From positions 1-45,621 of the forward strand of contig NZ_LUUB01000017.1 in assembly GCF_001641635.1 (NCBI RefSeq): a DNA stretch of 45,621 nucleotides. Reading direction: 5' to 3'. Both the position numbers and the translations under genes were made by a program. Shown here piece after piece: positions 1 through 8,608 of this stretch. Every line of letters starts with the position of its first letter. Position 1 is the stretch's first letter. Source of the DNA: Bradyrhizobium centrolobii (GTDB lineage Bacteria; Pseudomonadota; Alphaproteobacteria; Rhizobiales; Xanthobacteraceae). The notes under the pieces are model-generated. The model did no database searches and was not told the origin of the DNA. It worked only from the letters and a program-made list of their open reading frames with translations.

Positions 1-147
1 GTCGAGCACCACATGGGCCTCGTGATGTCGATCGCCGATCACGTCGTCGCCTTGAACTTCGGCAAGAAGCTCGCGGAAGGCACGCCTGCCCAGGTGCAGG
101 CGGATCCCGACGTCATCAAGGCCTATCTCGGGAGCAAGGACCAATGA
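1..147 (+). CDS. livG: Liv-type ABC transporter ATP-binding protein LivG, C-terminal end (partial)
   Basis: Only the last 48 residues are present; the gene begins left of the window. The frame opens with VEHHMGLVMSIADHV, the H-loop (switch) region typical of LivG-type ATPases. It ends with EGTPAQVQADPDVIKAYLG, the standard C-terminal signature of this family. The stop overlaps the start of the following livF by four bases (ATGA), so the two are translationally coupled. In the complete protein one would expect Walker A and LSLGQ motifs upstream. It is the cytoplasmic ATPase paired with LivF in a high-affinity importer of the branched-chain amino acid (HAAT) family. Confidence 0.93.
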   Translation, partial: VEHHMGLVMSIADHVVALNFGKKLAEGTPAQVQADPDVIKAYLGSKDQ

Positions 148-857
148 CGACGCTGCTTAACGTCAAGGACCTGCGCGCCTATTACGGCCAGGTCCAGGCG
201 CTCCACGGCCTGTCCTTCTCGCTCAACGAGGGCTCGCTGACGACGCTGCTCGGGGCCAACGGTGCCGGCAAGACCACGACGCTGCGCGCGATCTGCAACA
301 TGGTGCGCTCCACCGGTGCGATCGAGTTCGACGGCAAGCCGCTGAACAACCGCTCGACGGAAAGCATCGTGCGATTCGGCATCGCCCACGTCCCGCAGGG
401 GCGCGGCACCTTCACCAACATGACGGTGGAGGAAAACCTCCAGTTGGGGGCCATCACCCGCAAGGACAATACCGGCATCGTCTCGGACATCGAGCGCATG
501 TACGCGCATTTCCCGGTGCTGAAGCAGCGCCACACCCAGCAGGCCGGCACGCTGTCCGGCGGCGAACAGCAGATGCTGGCAGTCGCGCGCGCGCTGATGC
601 TGCGGCCGCGGCTGATGCTCCTGGACGAACCTTCCTTCGGGCTCGCGCCGCTGGTCGTGCGCGACCTGTTCAGGATCCTCGGCAAGATCAACCGCGAGGA
701 CAAGGTGTCGATCCTGGTGGTCGAGCAGAACGCGCAGCTCGCGCTCGAGCTCGCCGACCAGGCCTATGTGATCGAGACCGGCCGCATCGTGATGTCGGGA
801 AATGCCAAGGACATCGCGAACAACGAAGAAATCCGCAAATCCTACCTGGGTTACTGA
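144..857 (+). CDS. livF: Liv-type ABC transporter ATP-binding protein LivF
   Basis: A 237-residue ABC ATPase of normal LivF length. Walker A (GANGAGKTT) lies at residues 37-45, the LSGGEQQ signature at 137-143 and Walker B (LMLLDEP) at 157-163, followed by the SFGLAPL D-loop typical of LivF. The ending EIRKSYLGY is also typical. The ATG overlaps the livG stop. livH starts 11 bases after the stop with a GAGGAG-like ribosome site. It energises uptake through LivH/LivM. The substrate cannot be deduced from the ATPase; in this family it may be branched-chain amino acids, amides, urea or aromatic and other carboxylic acids. Confidence 0.95.
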   Translation: MTTLLNVKDLRAYYGQVQALHGLSFSLNEGSLTTLLGANGAGKTTTLRAICNMVRSTGAIEFDGKPLNNRSTESIVRFGIAHVPQGRGTFTNMTVEENLQLGAITRKDNTGIVSDIERMYAHFPVLKQRHTQQAGTLSGGEQQMLAVARALMLRPRLMLLDEPSFGLAPLVVRDLFRILGKINREDKVSILVVEQNAQLALELADQAYVIETGRIVMSGNAKDIANNEEIRKSYLGY

Positions 858-868
858 GGAGCGGCACG

Positions 869-1747
869 ATGGAGCTATTCACCAACCAGGTGCTGGCCGG
901 GATTGCCACCGGCGCGATCTACGCCTGCATGGCGCTCGCCGTGGTGATGATCTACCAGGCGATCGACCATCTCAACTTCGCGCAAGGCGAGATGGCGATG
1001 TTCTCGACCTTCATCTCCTGGCAGCTGATGCAATGGGGCGTGCCGTACTGGGCCGCCTTCGTCATCACGCTGGCGCTCTCCTTCGTCGGCGGCATCGCGA
1101 TCGAGCGCATCCTGTTCAAGCCGCTCGCCAAGGCGCCGGTGCTGACCAACGTCGCCGGCTTCATCGCCCTGTTCGCGATCATCAACTCCTCGGCCGGCCT
1201 GATCTGGGACTTCACCATCAAGCAGTATCCGACCCCGTTCGGCTCGGCGCCGTTCCTCGGCAGCCAGCTGATCTCGACCCACCAGGCCGGCATGATCGGC
1301 GTCACCCTGCTGCTGCTGGTCGGGCTCTACTTCTTCTTCCAGTACACGCGCATCGGTCTTGCGATGCGGGCCGCGGCCTCGCTGCCTGAATCGGCCCGTC
1401 TCGTCGGCATCAACACCAGCTGGATGATCGCGCTCGGCTGGGGCATGGCGGCGGCGATCGGCTCGATCGCCGGCATGCTGATCGCGCCCGTCGTGTTCCT
1501 CGAGCCCAACATGATGGGCGGCGTCCTGATCTACGGCTTCGCCGCCGCGGTGCTCGGCGGATTGTCGAGCCCGTTCGGCGCCGTGGTCGGCGGCTTCCTC
1601 GTCGGCATCTTCGAGAACCTCGCCGGCACCTACATCCCCGGCGTCGGCAATGAGCTGAAACTCCCGATCGCGCTCGCGCTGATCATCTCCGTCCTGGTCG
1701 TCAAACCCGCTGGTCTGTTCGGCCGGCACATCGTCAAGCGAGTTTGA
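869..1747 (+). CDS. livH: Liv-type ABC transporter permease LivH
   Basis: A 292-residue, strongly hydrophobic inner-membrane permease. The N-terminal QVLAGIATGAIYACMALAVV and HLNFAQGEMAMFST segments are the classic LivH opening, and the EAA-like loop (residues near 170-185, MRAAASLPESARLVGI) contacts the ATPases. Length is normal for the family. It sits between livF and livM in the same operon and its stop lies three bases before the livM ATG. It forms one half of the transmembrane channel with LivM. Confidence 0.95.
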   Translation: MELFTNQVLAGIATGAIYACMALAVVMIYQAIDHLNFAQGEMAMFSTFISWQLMQWGVPYWAAFVITLALSFVGGIAIERILFKPLAKAPVLTNVAGFIALFAIINSSAGLIWDFTIKQYPTPFGSAPFLGSQLISTHQAGMIGVTLLLLVGLYFFFQYTRIGLAMRAAASLPESARLVGINTSWMIALGWGMAAAIGSIAGMLIAPVVFLEPNMMGGVLIYGFAAAVLGGLSSPFGAVVGGFLVGIFENLAGTYIPGVGNELKLPIALALIISVLVVKPAGLFGRHIVKRV

Positions 1748-1749
1748 TC

Positions 1750-2769
1750 ATGAGCGCTGCAGAAGAAGTCGTTGCAGAAGGCCACCAGGCGGTCGAGGCC
1801 GTTCCGAAGCGAGCCATGACGCTGGGCACCGGCACCTCGCTGGCGGTGCTCGCGGTGCTGCTCGTCGCACCCGTCTTCGTCAAGAACTTCATCATCTTCC
1901 AGATGACGATGCTCCTGATCTACGGGCTCGCGGTGCTGGCGCTGAACATCCTCACCGGCGGCTCGGGCCAGTTCTCGCTGGGCCAGAGCGCGTTCTACGC
2001 CGTCGGGGCCTACACCACCGCGGTGCTGATGGAGCACTTCAACGTCAACTACGCGCTGACGCTGCCGATCGCCGGCGTGGTCTGCTTCGCCTTCGGCTTC
2101 CTGTTCGGCCAGCCGGCGCTGCGGCTCTCCGGCGTCTATCTCGCGCTTGCGACCTTCGCGCTTGCTACCGCCATGCCGCAGCTGCTTAAGCTCAACTTCC
2201 TCGAGCACTGGACCGGCGGCGTGCAGGGCCTCGTCGTCACCAAACCGGACGCGCCGTTCGGCCTGCCGATCTCGCAGGACATGTGGCTCTACTACTTCAC
2301 GCTCGTCGTCACGATCGCGATCTACATTTTCTCGGTGAACCTCTTGCGCTCCCGCTCGGGCCGCGCCTTCATGGCGATCCGCGACAACGAGATCGCAGCC
2401 TCCGCAATGGGCGTCGACGTCGCGCTGTACAAGACGCTGGCCTTCGGTGTATCGGCCGCCATCACCGGCATCGCCGGCTCGCTCGGCGCCATCGCGGTGC
2501 AGTTCGTCGCGCCCGACAGCTACACCATCACGCTCGCGATCTCGCTGTTCCTCGGCATGGTCGTCGGCGGCGTCGGCTGGCTGCCCGGCTCGATCGTGGG
2601 TGCCGCCTTCATCATCTTCGTGCCGAACATCGCGGAGGGCATCTCCAAAGGCCTCTCCGGCGCCGTGTTCGGCGTGCTCTTGTTCCTCGTGATCTACCTC
2701 GTGCCGCACGGCGCAAGGCAGATTGCGATCGTGGGCCAGCAACTCGCCGGCAAGCTCAGAAAAAACTGA
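1750..2769 (+). CDS. livM: Liv-type ABC transporter permease LivM
   Basis: A 339-residue permease with the LivM hallmark LNILTGGSGQFSLGQSAFYAVGAY at about residues 55-80 and the LRLSGVYLALATFALA segment that follows. An in-frame TTG six bases earlier overlaps the livH stop, but the ATG at 1750 is the more natural start. The loop SRSGRAFMAIRDNEIAASAMG is the ATPase-coupling helix. The gene ends just before the first of four binding-protein genes, with only about 25 bases between them, so at least the first binding protein is expected to be co-transcribed. Confidence 0.94.
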   Translation: MSAAEEVVAEGHQAVEAVPKRAMTLGTGTSLAVLAVLLVAPVFVKNFIIFQMTMLLIYGLAVLALNILTGGSGQFSLGQSAFYAVGAYTTAVLMEHFNVNYALTLPIAGVVCFAFGFLFGQPALRLSGVYLALATFALATAMPQLLKLNFLEHWTGGVQGLVVTKPDAPFGLPISQDMWLYYFTLVVTIAIYIFSVNLLRSRSGRAFMAIRDNEIAASAMGVDVALYKTLAFGVSAAITGIAGSLGAIAVQFVAPDSYTITLAISLFLGMVVGGVGWLPGSIVGAAFIIFVPNIAEGISKGLSGAVFGVLLFLVIYLVPHGARQIAIVGQQLAGKLRKN

Positions 2770-2782
2770 AATCATCTCAATG

Positions 2783-2789
2783 AAGGAGA
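2783..2789 (+). promoter_or_regulatory. Ribosome-binding site deciding a TTG start for the first binding protein
   Basis: AAGGAGA lies five bases before an in-frame TTG at 2795. An upstream in-frame ATG (2780) has no ribosome site and overlaps this motif. Choosing the TTG gives a signal peptide ending at the same AQKKYD junction, 28 residues long, as in the three neighbouring paralogues (27 residues each). Confidence 0.6.
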
Positions 2790-2794
2790 CCAAA

Positions 2795-4030
2795 TTGGTT
2801 CTTGGAAGAACACTGCGAACCGCCGCGCTGGTCACGGCAACGGCGGTCATCACTTTTGCCTCTGGCGCAGCACTCGCCCAAAAGAAATACGACACCGGCG
2901 CTTCGGACACCGAGATCAAGATCGGCAACATCATGCCGTACAGCGGTCCGGCATCGGCCTATGGCATCATCGGCAAGACCGAAGAAGCCTATTTCAAGAT
3001 GATCAACGACAAGGGCGGCATCAACGGCCGCAAGGTCAATTTCGTCACCTATGACGACGCCTATTCGCCGCCGAAGGCCGTCGAGCAGGTCCGCAAGCTC
3101 GTCGAGAGCGACGAGGTGCTGACCGTGTACAATCCGCTCGGCACGCCCTCGAACACCGCGATCCAGAAATACCTGAACGCGAAGAAGATCCCGCAGCTGT
3201 TCGTCGCGACCGGTGCCACCAAGTGGAACGACCCGAAGAACTTCCCCTGGACCATGGGCTGGCAGCCTTCGTACCAGAGCGAGGCGCAGATCTACGCGAA
3301 ATGGCTGATGAAGGAGAAGCCGGACGCCAAGATCGCGATCCTCTATCAGAACGACGATTTCGGCAAAGACTACCTCAAGGGCACCAAGGACGGACTCGGT
3401 GCCAAGGCCTCGTCCATGATCATGATGGAAGAGAGCTATGAGGTGTCCGAGCCGTCGATCGACGGTCATATCGTCAAGATCAAGGCCGCCAATCCCGACG
3501 TGCTTCTGATCTATGCGACGCCGAAGTTCGCTGCCCAGACCATCAAGAAGACCGCCGAGCTCGGCTGGAAGCCGCTCCAGATCCTCACCAACGTGTCGAT
3601 CTCGGTCGGCAGCGTGATGAAGCCGGCCGGCTTCGAGAACGGGCAGGGCGTGCTATCGGCAGCCTACGCCAAGGACTCCACGGATCCTCAGTGGACCAAC
3701 GATTCCGGCATGAAGAAGTGGAACGAGTTCGTCGACAAGTACATGCCGGGCGCCGACAAGACCGACACCGCCATGGTCTATGGCTATGGTGCAGCGCAGA
3801 CGCTGGCCAAGGTCCTGGAAATGTGCGGTGACGATCTCACCCGCGCCAACCTCATGAAGCAGGCAGCTTCGTTGAAGGATTTTGCACCGGACACCCTGCT
3901 GCCCGGCGTCAAGATCAACACCAGCGCGACCGACTTCGCGCCGATTTCCCAGCTCCAGATGCAGCGGTTCAAGGGCGAGAAATGGGAACTCTTCGGCGAG
4001 ATCATCAGCGGCGACGTCGCCTCCGAATGA
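2795..4030 (+). CDS. Periplasmic substrate-binding protein of a Liv/HAAT-type importer, tandem copy 1
   Basis: About 411 residues. An N-terminal Sec signal peptide (hydrophobic AALVTATAVITFASGAALA) is followed by the mature start QKKYDTGASDTEIKIGNIMPYSG, then a type I periplasmic binding fold (Peripla_BP_6, LivK-like). The Ser and Tyr in YSGPASAYG lie where LivJ/LivK-type proteins bind the ligand carboxylate and amino group, which is a family inference. It delivers the ligand to the LivHM-FG importer encoded immediately upstream. A GC-rich hairpin with a T run follows the stop. The ligand is unknown. The start is taken as TTG because of the ribosome site and the match in signal-peptide length to the paralogues; ATG 2780 is the alternative. 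Confidence 0.92.
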   Translation: MVLGRTLRTAALVTATAVITFASGAALAQKKYDTGASDTEIKIGNIMPYSGPASAYGIIGKTEEAYFKMINDKGGINGRKVNFVTYDDAYSPPKAVEQVRKLVESDEVLTVYNPLGTPSNTAIQKYLNAKKIPQLFVATGATKWNDPKNFPWTMGWQPSYQSEAQIYAKWLMKEKPDAKIAILYQNDDFGKDYLKGTKDGLGAKASSMIMMEESYEVSEPSIDGHIVKIKAANPDVLLIYATPKFAAQTIKKTAELGWKPLQILTNVSISVGSVMKPAGFENGQGVLSAAYAKDSTDPQWTNDSGMKKWNEFVDKYMPGADKTDTAMVYGYGAAQTLAKVLEMCGDDLTRANLMKQAASLKDFAPDTLLPGVKINTSATDFAPISQLQMQRFKGEKWELFGEIISGDVASE

Positions 4031-4061
4031 CACGCTGACGGCGGAGACCGGCCTTCGAAAA

Positions 4062-4090
4062 CCCCCGCGAGCCATCGCGAGGGCTTTTTG
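4062..4090 (+). terminator. Rho-independent terminator after binding protein 1
   Basis: CCCGCGA and TCGCGAGGG form a stem with one bulged A around a short GCCA loop. TTTTTGTT follows, about 30 bases after the stop codon. Confidence 0.75.
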
Positions 4091-4148
4091 TTGACGTCGG
4101 GCGTCAATCTTGTTCAATGCAGCCCGATCCAACCGGGGTAGGAGAGCA

Positions 4149-5417
4149 ATGACTGCCGTTCATCTTCAGATTGCGGCCCTTTCGGCCGTAGTCGCGTTGT
4201 GCACTGCAATGTGCGGCCCGGCACTGGCGCAAAAGAAATACGACAGTGGCGCCTCCGACACCGAGATCAAGATCGGCAACATCATGCCCTATAGCGGTCC
4301 CGCGTCGGCCTATGGCGTGATCGGCAAGACCGAGCAGGCCTATTTCAACAAGGTCAATGCCGAGGGCGGTATCAACGGCCGCAAGATCAAATTCATCTCC
4401 TACGACGACGCCTATTCGCCGCCGAAGACGGTGGAGCAGGCGCGCAAGCTGGTCGAGGGCGACGAAGTGCTGCTGATCTTCGGCTCGCTCGGCACCTCCA
4501 CCAACAGCGCCATCCGCAAATACATGAACGAGAAGAAGGTGCCGCAATTGTTCGTGGCGAGCGGCGCTTCGAAATGGAACGATCCCAAGCAATACCCCTG
4601 GACCATGGGTTGGCAGCCGAGCTACGCGAGCGAGGCACACATCTATGCCAAGTACATCATGAAGGAGAAGCCGGACGCCAAGATCGGCGTGCTCTACCAG
4701 AACGACGATTTCGGCAAGGACTATCTGAAGGGACTGAAGGAGGGCCTCGGACCCAAGGCGTCGATGATCGTGCTGGAGGAAGGTTACGACACTTCGGAGC
4801 CGGCGATCGACGAGCATGTCGTCAAGTTGAAGGCCGCTGGCGCCGACGTCTTCATCAGCATCAGCACGCCGAAATTCGCGGCACAGGCGATCAAGAAAGC
4901 GGCCGAGATCAACTGGCGCCCGATGCACATCATCTCCAACGTCTCGGCGTCGGTCGGCGGCGTGCTCGAGCCGGCGGGCCTCGAGATATCACAGGGCATC
5001 CTGTCTGCGACCTACACCAAGGACGGCTCCGATCCGCAGTGGAACGCCGATGACGGCATGAAGAAGTTCTATAACTTCCTCGCGCAATATGATCCGAAGG
5101 CGAACAAGCTCGATGCGGGCGTCGTGTTCGGCTACGCCGCGGCGCAGACCATGGTGAAGGTGCTTCAGATGTGCGGCGACGAGCTGACGCGCGAGAACAT
5201 CATGAAGCAGGCAGCGAGCCTGAAGGATTTCGAACCCGATACGCTTCTGCCCGGCATCAAGATCAACACTGCGCCGGACAATTTCGCCCCGATCGAGCAG
5301 CTCCAGATGATGCGGTTCAAGGGCAAGGGGTGGGAGCTCTTCGGCGACGTCATTTCCAGCGAGCTCAGTAACCAGGATCCTGCGGGTCTCGCAATCAGAA
5401 ATCGACGCGAGCGATGA
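4149..5417 (+). CDS. Periplasmic substrate-binding protein, tandem copy 2, with extended C-terminus
   Basis: About 422 residues from the ATG preceded by GGTAGGAGAGCA; an in-frame ATG at 4110 upstream is less likely because it would spoil the signal peptide. Signal peptide MTAVHLQIAALSAVVALC...GPALA, then QKKYDSGASDTEIKIGNIMPYSG. The mature protein aligns with copy 1 essentially without gaps: YDDAYSPPKTVEQARKLVE, KKVPQLFVASGASKWNDP and ALYQNDDFGKDYLKG-like blocks are shared. Unlike the other three copies, which end at DV(A/S/G) shortly after the ELFGD(V/E)I block, this one runs on for roughly 14 residues (NQDPAGLAIRNRRER). It has no obvious terminator, suggesting its 3' end was rearranged. Ligand unknown. 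Confidence 0.9.
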   Translation: MTAVHLQIAALSAVVALCTAMCGPALAQKKYDSGASDTEIKIGNIMPYSGPASAYGVIGKTEQAYFNKVNAEGGINGRKIKFISYDDAYSPPKTVEQARKLVEGDEVLLIFGSLGTSTNSAIRKYMNEKKVPQLFVASGASKWNDPKQYPWTMGWQPSYASEAHIYAKYIMKEKPDAKIGVLYQNDDFGKDYLKGLKEGLGPKASMIVLEEGYDTSEPAIDEHVVKLKAAGADVFISISTPKFAAQAIKKAAEINWRPMHIISNVSASVGGVLEPAGLEISQGILSATYTKDGSDPQWNADDGMKKFYNFLAQYDPKANKLDAGVVFGYAAAQTMVKVLQMCGDELTRENIMKQAASLKDFEPDTLLPGIKINTAPDNFAPIEQLQMMRFKGKGWELFGDVISSELSNQDPAGLAIRNRRER

Positions 5418-5750
5418 CGTCAACTTGCACTGATCCCGCCTTCAGCCGCGCCAATCTCCAGGCGCGGCAGAGAATTCATCGCTGCCTGAAAGGCTTGCTG
5501 CAAGGCAAGGACTGAGCCCGCTGCGGCGGCATTGCCGTCACCCGTGACTTCGACACGCCTGACAAGGGCGTCGCAACGCCTTCGACTTCGCTCACCCCCA
5601 TTCGACTAAAGGCGGGTTCTGGGTATCACCTTCTCACGGGGCCGTCGCTTGCTGGCGATCCGGGAAGAGCATTGAATGTGCGCGAAGCCGACAAAGAGCT
5701 TCCGATCAGCAAACAGCGACACATTCAACCGGATCCAAGGGAGGATCAAC
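5418..5750 (+). other. 333-base spacer between binding proteins 2 and 3
   Basis: No gene or clean terminator was found. One frame over roughly 5475-5590 reads like a decayed C-terminal piece of a transposase (HRCLKGLLQGKD, stop, ARCGGIAVTRDFDT), but the resemblance is weak. The last part carries the GGGAGG ribosome site of the next gene. The spacer is much longer than those at the other tandem junctions. Confidence 0.35.
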
Positions 5751-6980
5751 ATGCATTCCATCCACATGCGGAGGGGAGTCTTTTCGGCTGCCCTCGTGCT
5801 GGCCGTGACGCTGTCCACGGCGGCATTTGCCCAGAAGAAGTACGACACCGGCGCGACCGATACCGAGATCAAGATCGGCAACATCATGCCCTATAGCGGT
5901 CCCGCGTCCGCTTACGGCGTGATCGGCAAGACCGAAGAAGCCTACTTCCGCAAGATCAATGCCGAAGGCGGCATCAACGGCCGCAAGATCACCTTCATCA
6001 GCTATGACGACGCCTACTCGCCGCCGAAGACGGTCGAGCAGGCGCGCAAGCTCGTCGAGAGCGACGAGGTGCTCTTGATCTTCCAATCGCTCGGCACGCC
6101 GCCGAACTCGGCGATCCAGAAATACATGAACTCGAAGAAGGTGCCCCAGCTCTTTGTCGCCACCGGCGCCACCAAGTGGGATGATCCCAAGAATTTCCCG
6201 TGGACCATGGGTTGGCAGCCGAACTACCAGACTGAATCCCGCATCTATGCAAAATACATTCTGAAAGAAAGGCCGAACGCCAAGATCGCAATCCTCTATC
6301 AGAATGACGACTACGGCAAAGACTATGTCAAGGGACTGAAGGATGGCTTAGGTGCCAAGGCAACGTCCATGATCGTTGCCGAGGAAAGCTACGAGGTGAC
6401 GCAGCCGACCATCGACTCCAACATCGTTAAGCTCAAGTCGACAGATGCCGACGTATTCTTCAACGTCACCACACCGAAATTCGCCGCCCAGACGATCAAG
6501 AAGATGAACGAGATCGGCTGGAAACCAATGCACTTCCTTAACAACGTTTCGGTGTCTATCGGCAGCGTCATGAAGCCGGCCGGCTTCGAGGCCTCGCAAG
6601 GCATCATCTCCTCGAACTACTACAAGGATCCAACCGATCCACAATGGAAGGACGATCCGGCGATGAAGGCCTGGAATGCGTTCCTCGACAAGTACTATCC
6701 CGAAGCCAACCGCACGGATTCGGCGGTGATGTACGGCTACATCGTGGCCCAAGGCCTCGTGCACGTATTGAAGGCATGCGGCGACGACCTCACGCGCGTC
6801 AACGTCATGAAGCAGGCAGCTAACATCAAAGATTTCGAACCCGGCGGCCTGCTGCCGGGCGTCAAGGCCAATACCAGCGCCACCGACTTTGCTCCGCTTT
6901 CCCAGTTGCAGCTCATGCGCTTCAAGGGCGAAAGCTGGGAGCTGTTCGGCGACGTCCTCAGTGGTGACGTCAGCGGCTAA
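5751..6980 (+). CDS. Periplasmic substrate-binding protein, tandem copy 3
   Basis: 409 residues from the ATG preceded by AAGGGAGGATCAAC. An upstream in-frame ATG at 5676 would add 25 residues in front of the signal peptide and is unlikely. Signal peptide MHSIHMRRGVFSAALVLAVT...AAFA, then QKKYDTGATDTEIKIGNIMPYSG and the LivK-like two-lobe fold. Within the set it shares most with copy 4 (SLGTPPNSAI, MNSKKVPQLFVATGATKW, FLNNVS(V/A)S(I/V)GSVMKPAGFE). Differences cluster in the second half (KMNEIGW, NYYKDPTDPQWKDDP), where ligand specificity could differ. A strong terminator follows. Confidence 0.92.
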   Translation: MHSIHMRRGVFSAALVLAVTLSTAAFAQKKYDTGATDTEIKIGNIMPYSGPASAYGVIGKTEEAYFRKINAEGGINGRKITFISYDDAYSPPKTVEQARKLVESDEVLLIFQSLGTPPNSAIQKYMNSKKVPQLFVATGATKWDDPKNFPWTMGWQPNYQTESRIYAKYILKERPNAKIAILYQNDDYGKDYVKGLKDGLGAKATSMIVAEESYEVTQPTIDSNIVKLKSTDADVFFNVTTPKFAAQTIKKMNEIGWKPMHFLNNVSVSIGSVMKPAGFEASQGIISSNYYKDPTDPQWKDDPAMKAWNAFLDKYYPEANRTDSAVMYGYIVAQGLVHVLKACGDDLTRVNVMKQAANIKDFEPGGLLPGVKANTSATDFAPLSQLQLMRFKGESWELFGDVLSGDVSG

Positions 6981-7016
6981 GGAGCAATCCGGCCAGCCAC
7001 TGACTACTAAAGAAGC

Positions 7017-7050
7017 AGCCCCTGCGACCTCCTCGCAGGGGCTTTTTCTT
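7017..7050 (+). terminator. Rho-independent terminator after binding protein 3
   Basis: A perfect 11-bp stem (AGCCCCTGCGA, 7017-7027, with TCGCAGGGGCT, 7033-7043) with a CCTCC loop, followed by TTTTCTT. Confidence 0.9.
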
Positions 7051-7146
7051 GATGCTGCAACGCAAATCGTATTCAATCGCCGCCGCGTCGCCAACAAGCT
7101 CAAAAGAAAATGACGCACACACATCAAGAATAATAGGGAGATTGGA

Positions 7147-8376
7147 ATGCCTGCTGTCACCGGCAAACTTGCGGCCGCCTCCATCGCGCTCGCAGTCTTC
7201 GCGACCTCGACCAGTGCCGCGCTCGCGCAGAAGAAATACGATACCGGCGCGACCGATACCGAGATCAAGATCGGCAACATCATGCCCTACAGCGGACCGG
7301 CTTCCGCCTACGGCATCATCGGCCGGACCGAAGCCGCCTATTTCAAGAAGGTCAACGAGGAAGGCGGCATCAACGGCCGCAAGATCAACTACATCAGCTA
7401 CGACGATGCCTATTCGCCGCCGAAGACGGTGGAGCAGGCTCGCAAGCTGGTCGAGAGCGACGAGGTGCTGTTCATCTTCAATTCGCTCGGCACGCCGCCG
7501 AACTCGGCGATCCATAAATACATGAACTCCAAGAAGGTGCCGCAGCTCTTCGTCGCGACCGGCGCCACCAAGTGGAACGATCCGCAGAACTTCCCCTGGA
7601 CGATGGGCTGGCAGCCCAACTATCAGAGCGAGACGCAGATCTATGCGAAGTGGCTGCTCAAGAACAAGCCGGACGCCAGGATCGCCGTGCTCTACCAGAA
7701 CGATGATTACGGCAAGGACTATCTGAAGGGTCTCAAGGATGGCCTCGGCTCCAAGGCGTCCTCGATGATCGTCGCGGAGGAGAGCTACGAGACCTCCGAG
7801 CCGACCATCGACAACCATATCGTGAAGCTGAAGTCGACCGGCGCCGACGTCTTCATGAACATCACGACGCCGAAATTCGCAGCCCAAGCGATCAAGAAGG
7901 TGGCGGAGATCGGCTGGAAGCCGCTGCACTTCCTCAACAACGTCTCGGCCTCCGTCGGCAGCGTGATGAAGCCCGCCGGCTTCGAGAACGGTCAGGACAT
8001 CATCTCCGCCGACTATCTGAAGGACGTCTCGGATCCCGAATGGGCCAGCGATCCCGGCATGAAGGACTTCCTGGCGTTCATGACCAAGTACTTCCCCGAG
8101 GGCGACAAGCTCGATAAGGGCACGATCGTCGGCTACGCCGTGGCGCAGACGCTCGTCCAGGCGCTGAAGCAGTGCGGTGACAATCTCACGCGCGAGAACG
8201 TCATGAAGCAGGCGGCAAGCCTGAAGGACTTCCGCACGGAGGCGCTGCTGCCCGGCATCCAGATCAACACGTCTGCGACCGACTTCGCGCCGATCAGCCA
8301 GCTCCGGCTCGAGAAGTTCAAGGGCGAGCGGTGGGAGCTGTTCGGTGACGTGATCAGCGCCGACGTCGGCGGCTAG
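7147..8376 (+). CDS. Periplasmic substrate-binding protein, tandem copy 4
   Basis: 409 residues from an ATG with AGGGAGATTGGA upstream. Signal peptide MPAVTGKLAAASIALAVFATS...AALA, then QKKYDTGATDTEIKIGNIMPYSG. Same LivK-like fold and almost the same mature length (about 382) as copies 1 and 3. It lies behind the copy 3 terminator with a roughly 100-base leader, so it should have its own promoter; no convincing hexamers were seen. All four copies presumably feed the upstream permease or other orphan Liv permeases; ligand unknown. Confidence 0.92.
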   Translation: MPAVTGKLAAASIALAVFATSTSAALAQKKYDTGATDTEIKIGNIMPYSGPASAYGIIGRTEAAYFKKVNEEGGINGRKINYISYDDAYSPPKTVEQARKLVESDEVLFIFNSLGTPPNSAIHKYMNSKKVPQLFVATGATKWNDPQNFPWTMGWQPNYQSETQIYAKWLLKNKPDARIAVLYQNDDYGKDYLKGLKDGLGSKASSMIVAEESYETSEPTIDNHIVKLKSTGADVFMNITTPKFAAQAIKKVAEIGWKPLHFLNNVSASVGSVMKPAGFENGQDIISADYLKDVSDPEWASDPGMKDFLAFMTKYFPEGDKLDKGTIVGYAVAQTLVQALKQCGDNLTRENVMKQAASLKDFRTEALLPGIQINTSATDFAPISQLRLEKFKGERWELFGDVISADVGG

Positions 8377-8392
8377 ACTTTCTGCGTCACAA

Positions 8393-8530
8393 GACCCTCA
8401 TGGTGAGGCGCGCGGAACGCGCGTCTTCGGACGATGCTTTGCGTCGCCGGGCGAACCATGAAGGCCCGGCTCTCGCCCGCGGCCATCCTTCGAGACGCCC
8501 GCTTGTCGCGGGCTCCTCGGGATGAGGGTG
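8393..8530. repeat. Long palindromic intergenic repeat (family A)
   Basis: The element starts ACCCTCATGGTGAGG and ends CCTCGGGATGAGGGT, so its ends form an inverted repeat. Internal hairpins are present (CGCGCGGAACGCGCG; GCCCGCTTGTCGCGGGC). From memory, this architecture matches a very common Bradyrhizobium intergenic element. It lies directly downstream of binding protein 4. Confidence 0.75.
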
Positions 8531-8577
8531 GGTGCTCATGATGCAGCAACGCTAGCGGTCTGAAAGACCAAGGCTGG

Positions 8578-8608
8578 AAGCCCTCTGCGGATATCCGCAG
8601 GGGCTTTC
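8578..8608 (+). terminator. Terminator-like hairpin ending the liv/binding-protein cluster
   Basis: AAGCCC (8578-8583) pairs with GGGCTT (8601-8606) around the perfect palindrome CTGCGGATATCCGCAG, with one bulged T. The T run is short. It is about 200 bases after the last binding-protein stop, beyond the palindromic repeat. Its core resembles the terminator of copy 3. Confidence 0.6.

Noticed and set aside
8393..8530. CRISPR-like or regulatory RNA interpretation of the palindromic intergenic elements
   Set aside because: There are no regularly spaced direct repeats; the structure is one large imperfect palindrome per site, with different families at different sites.
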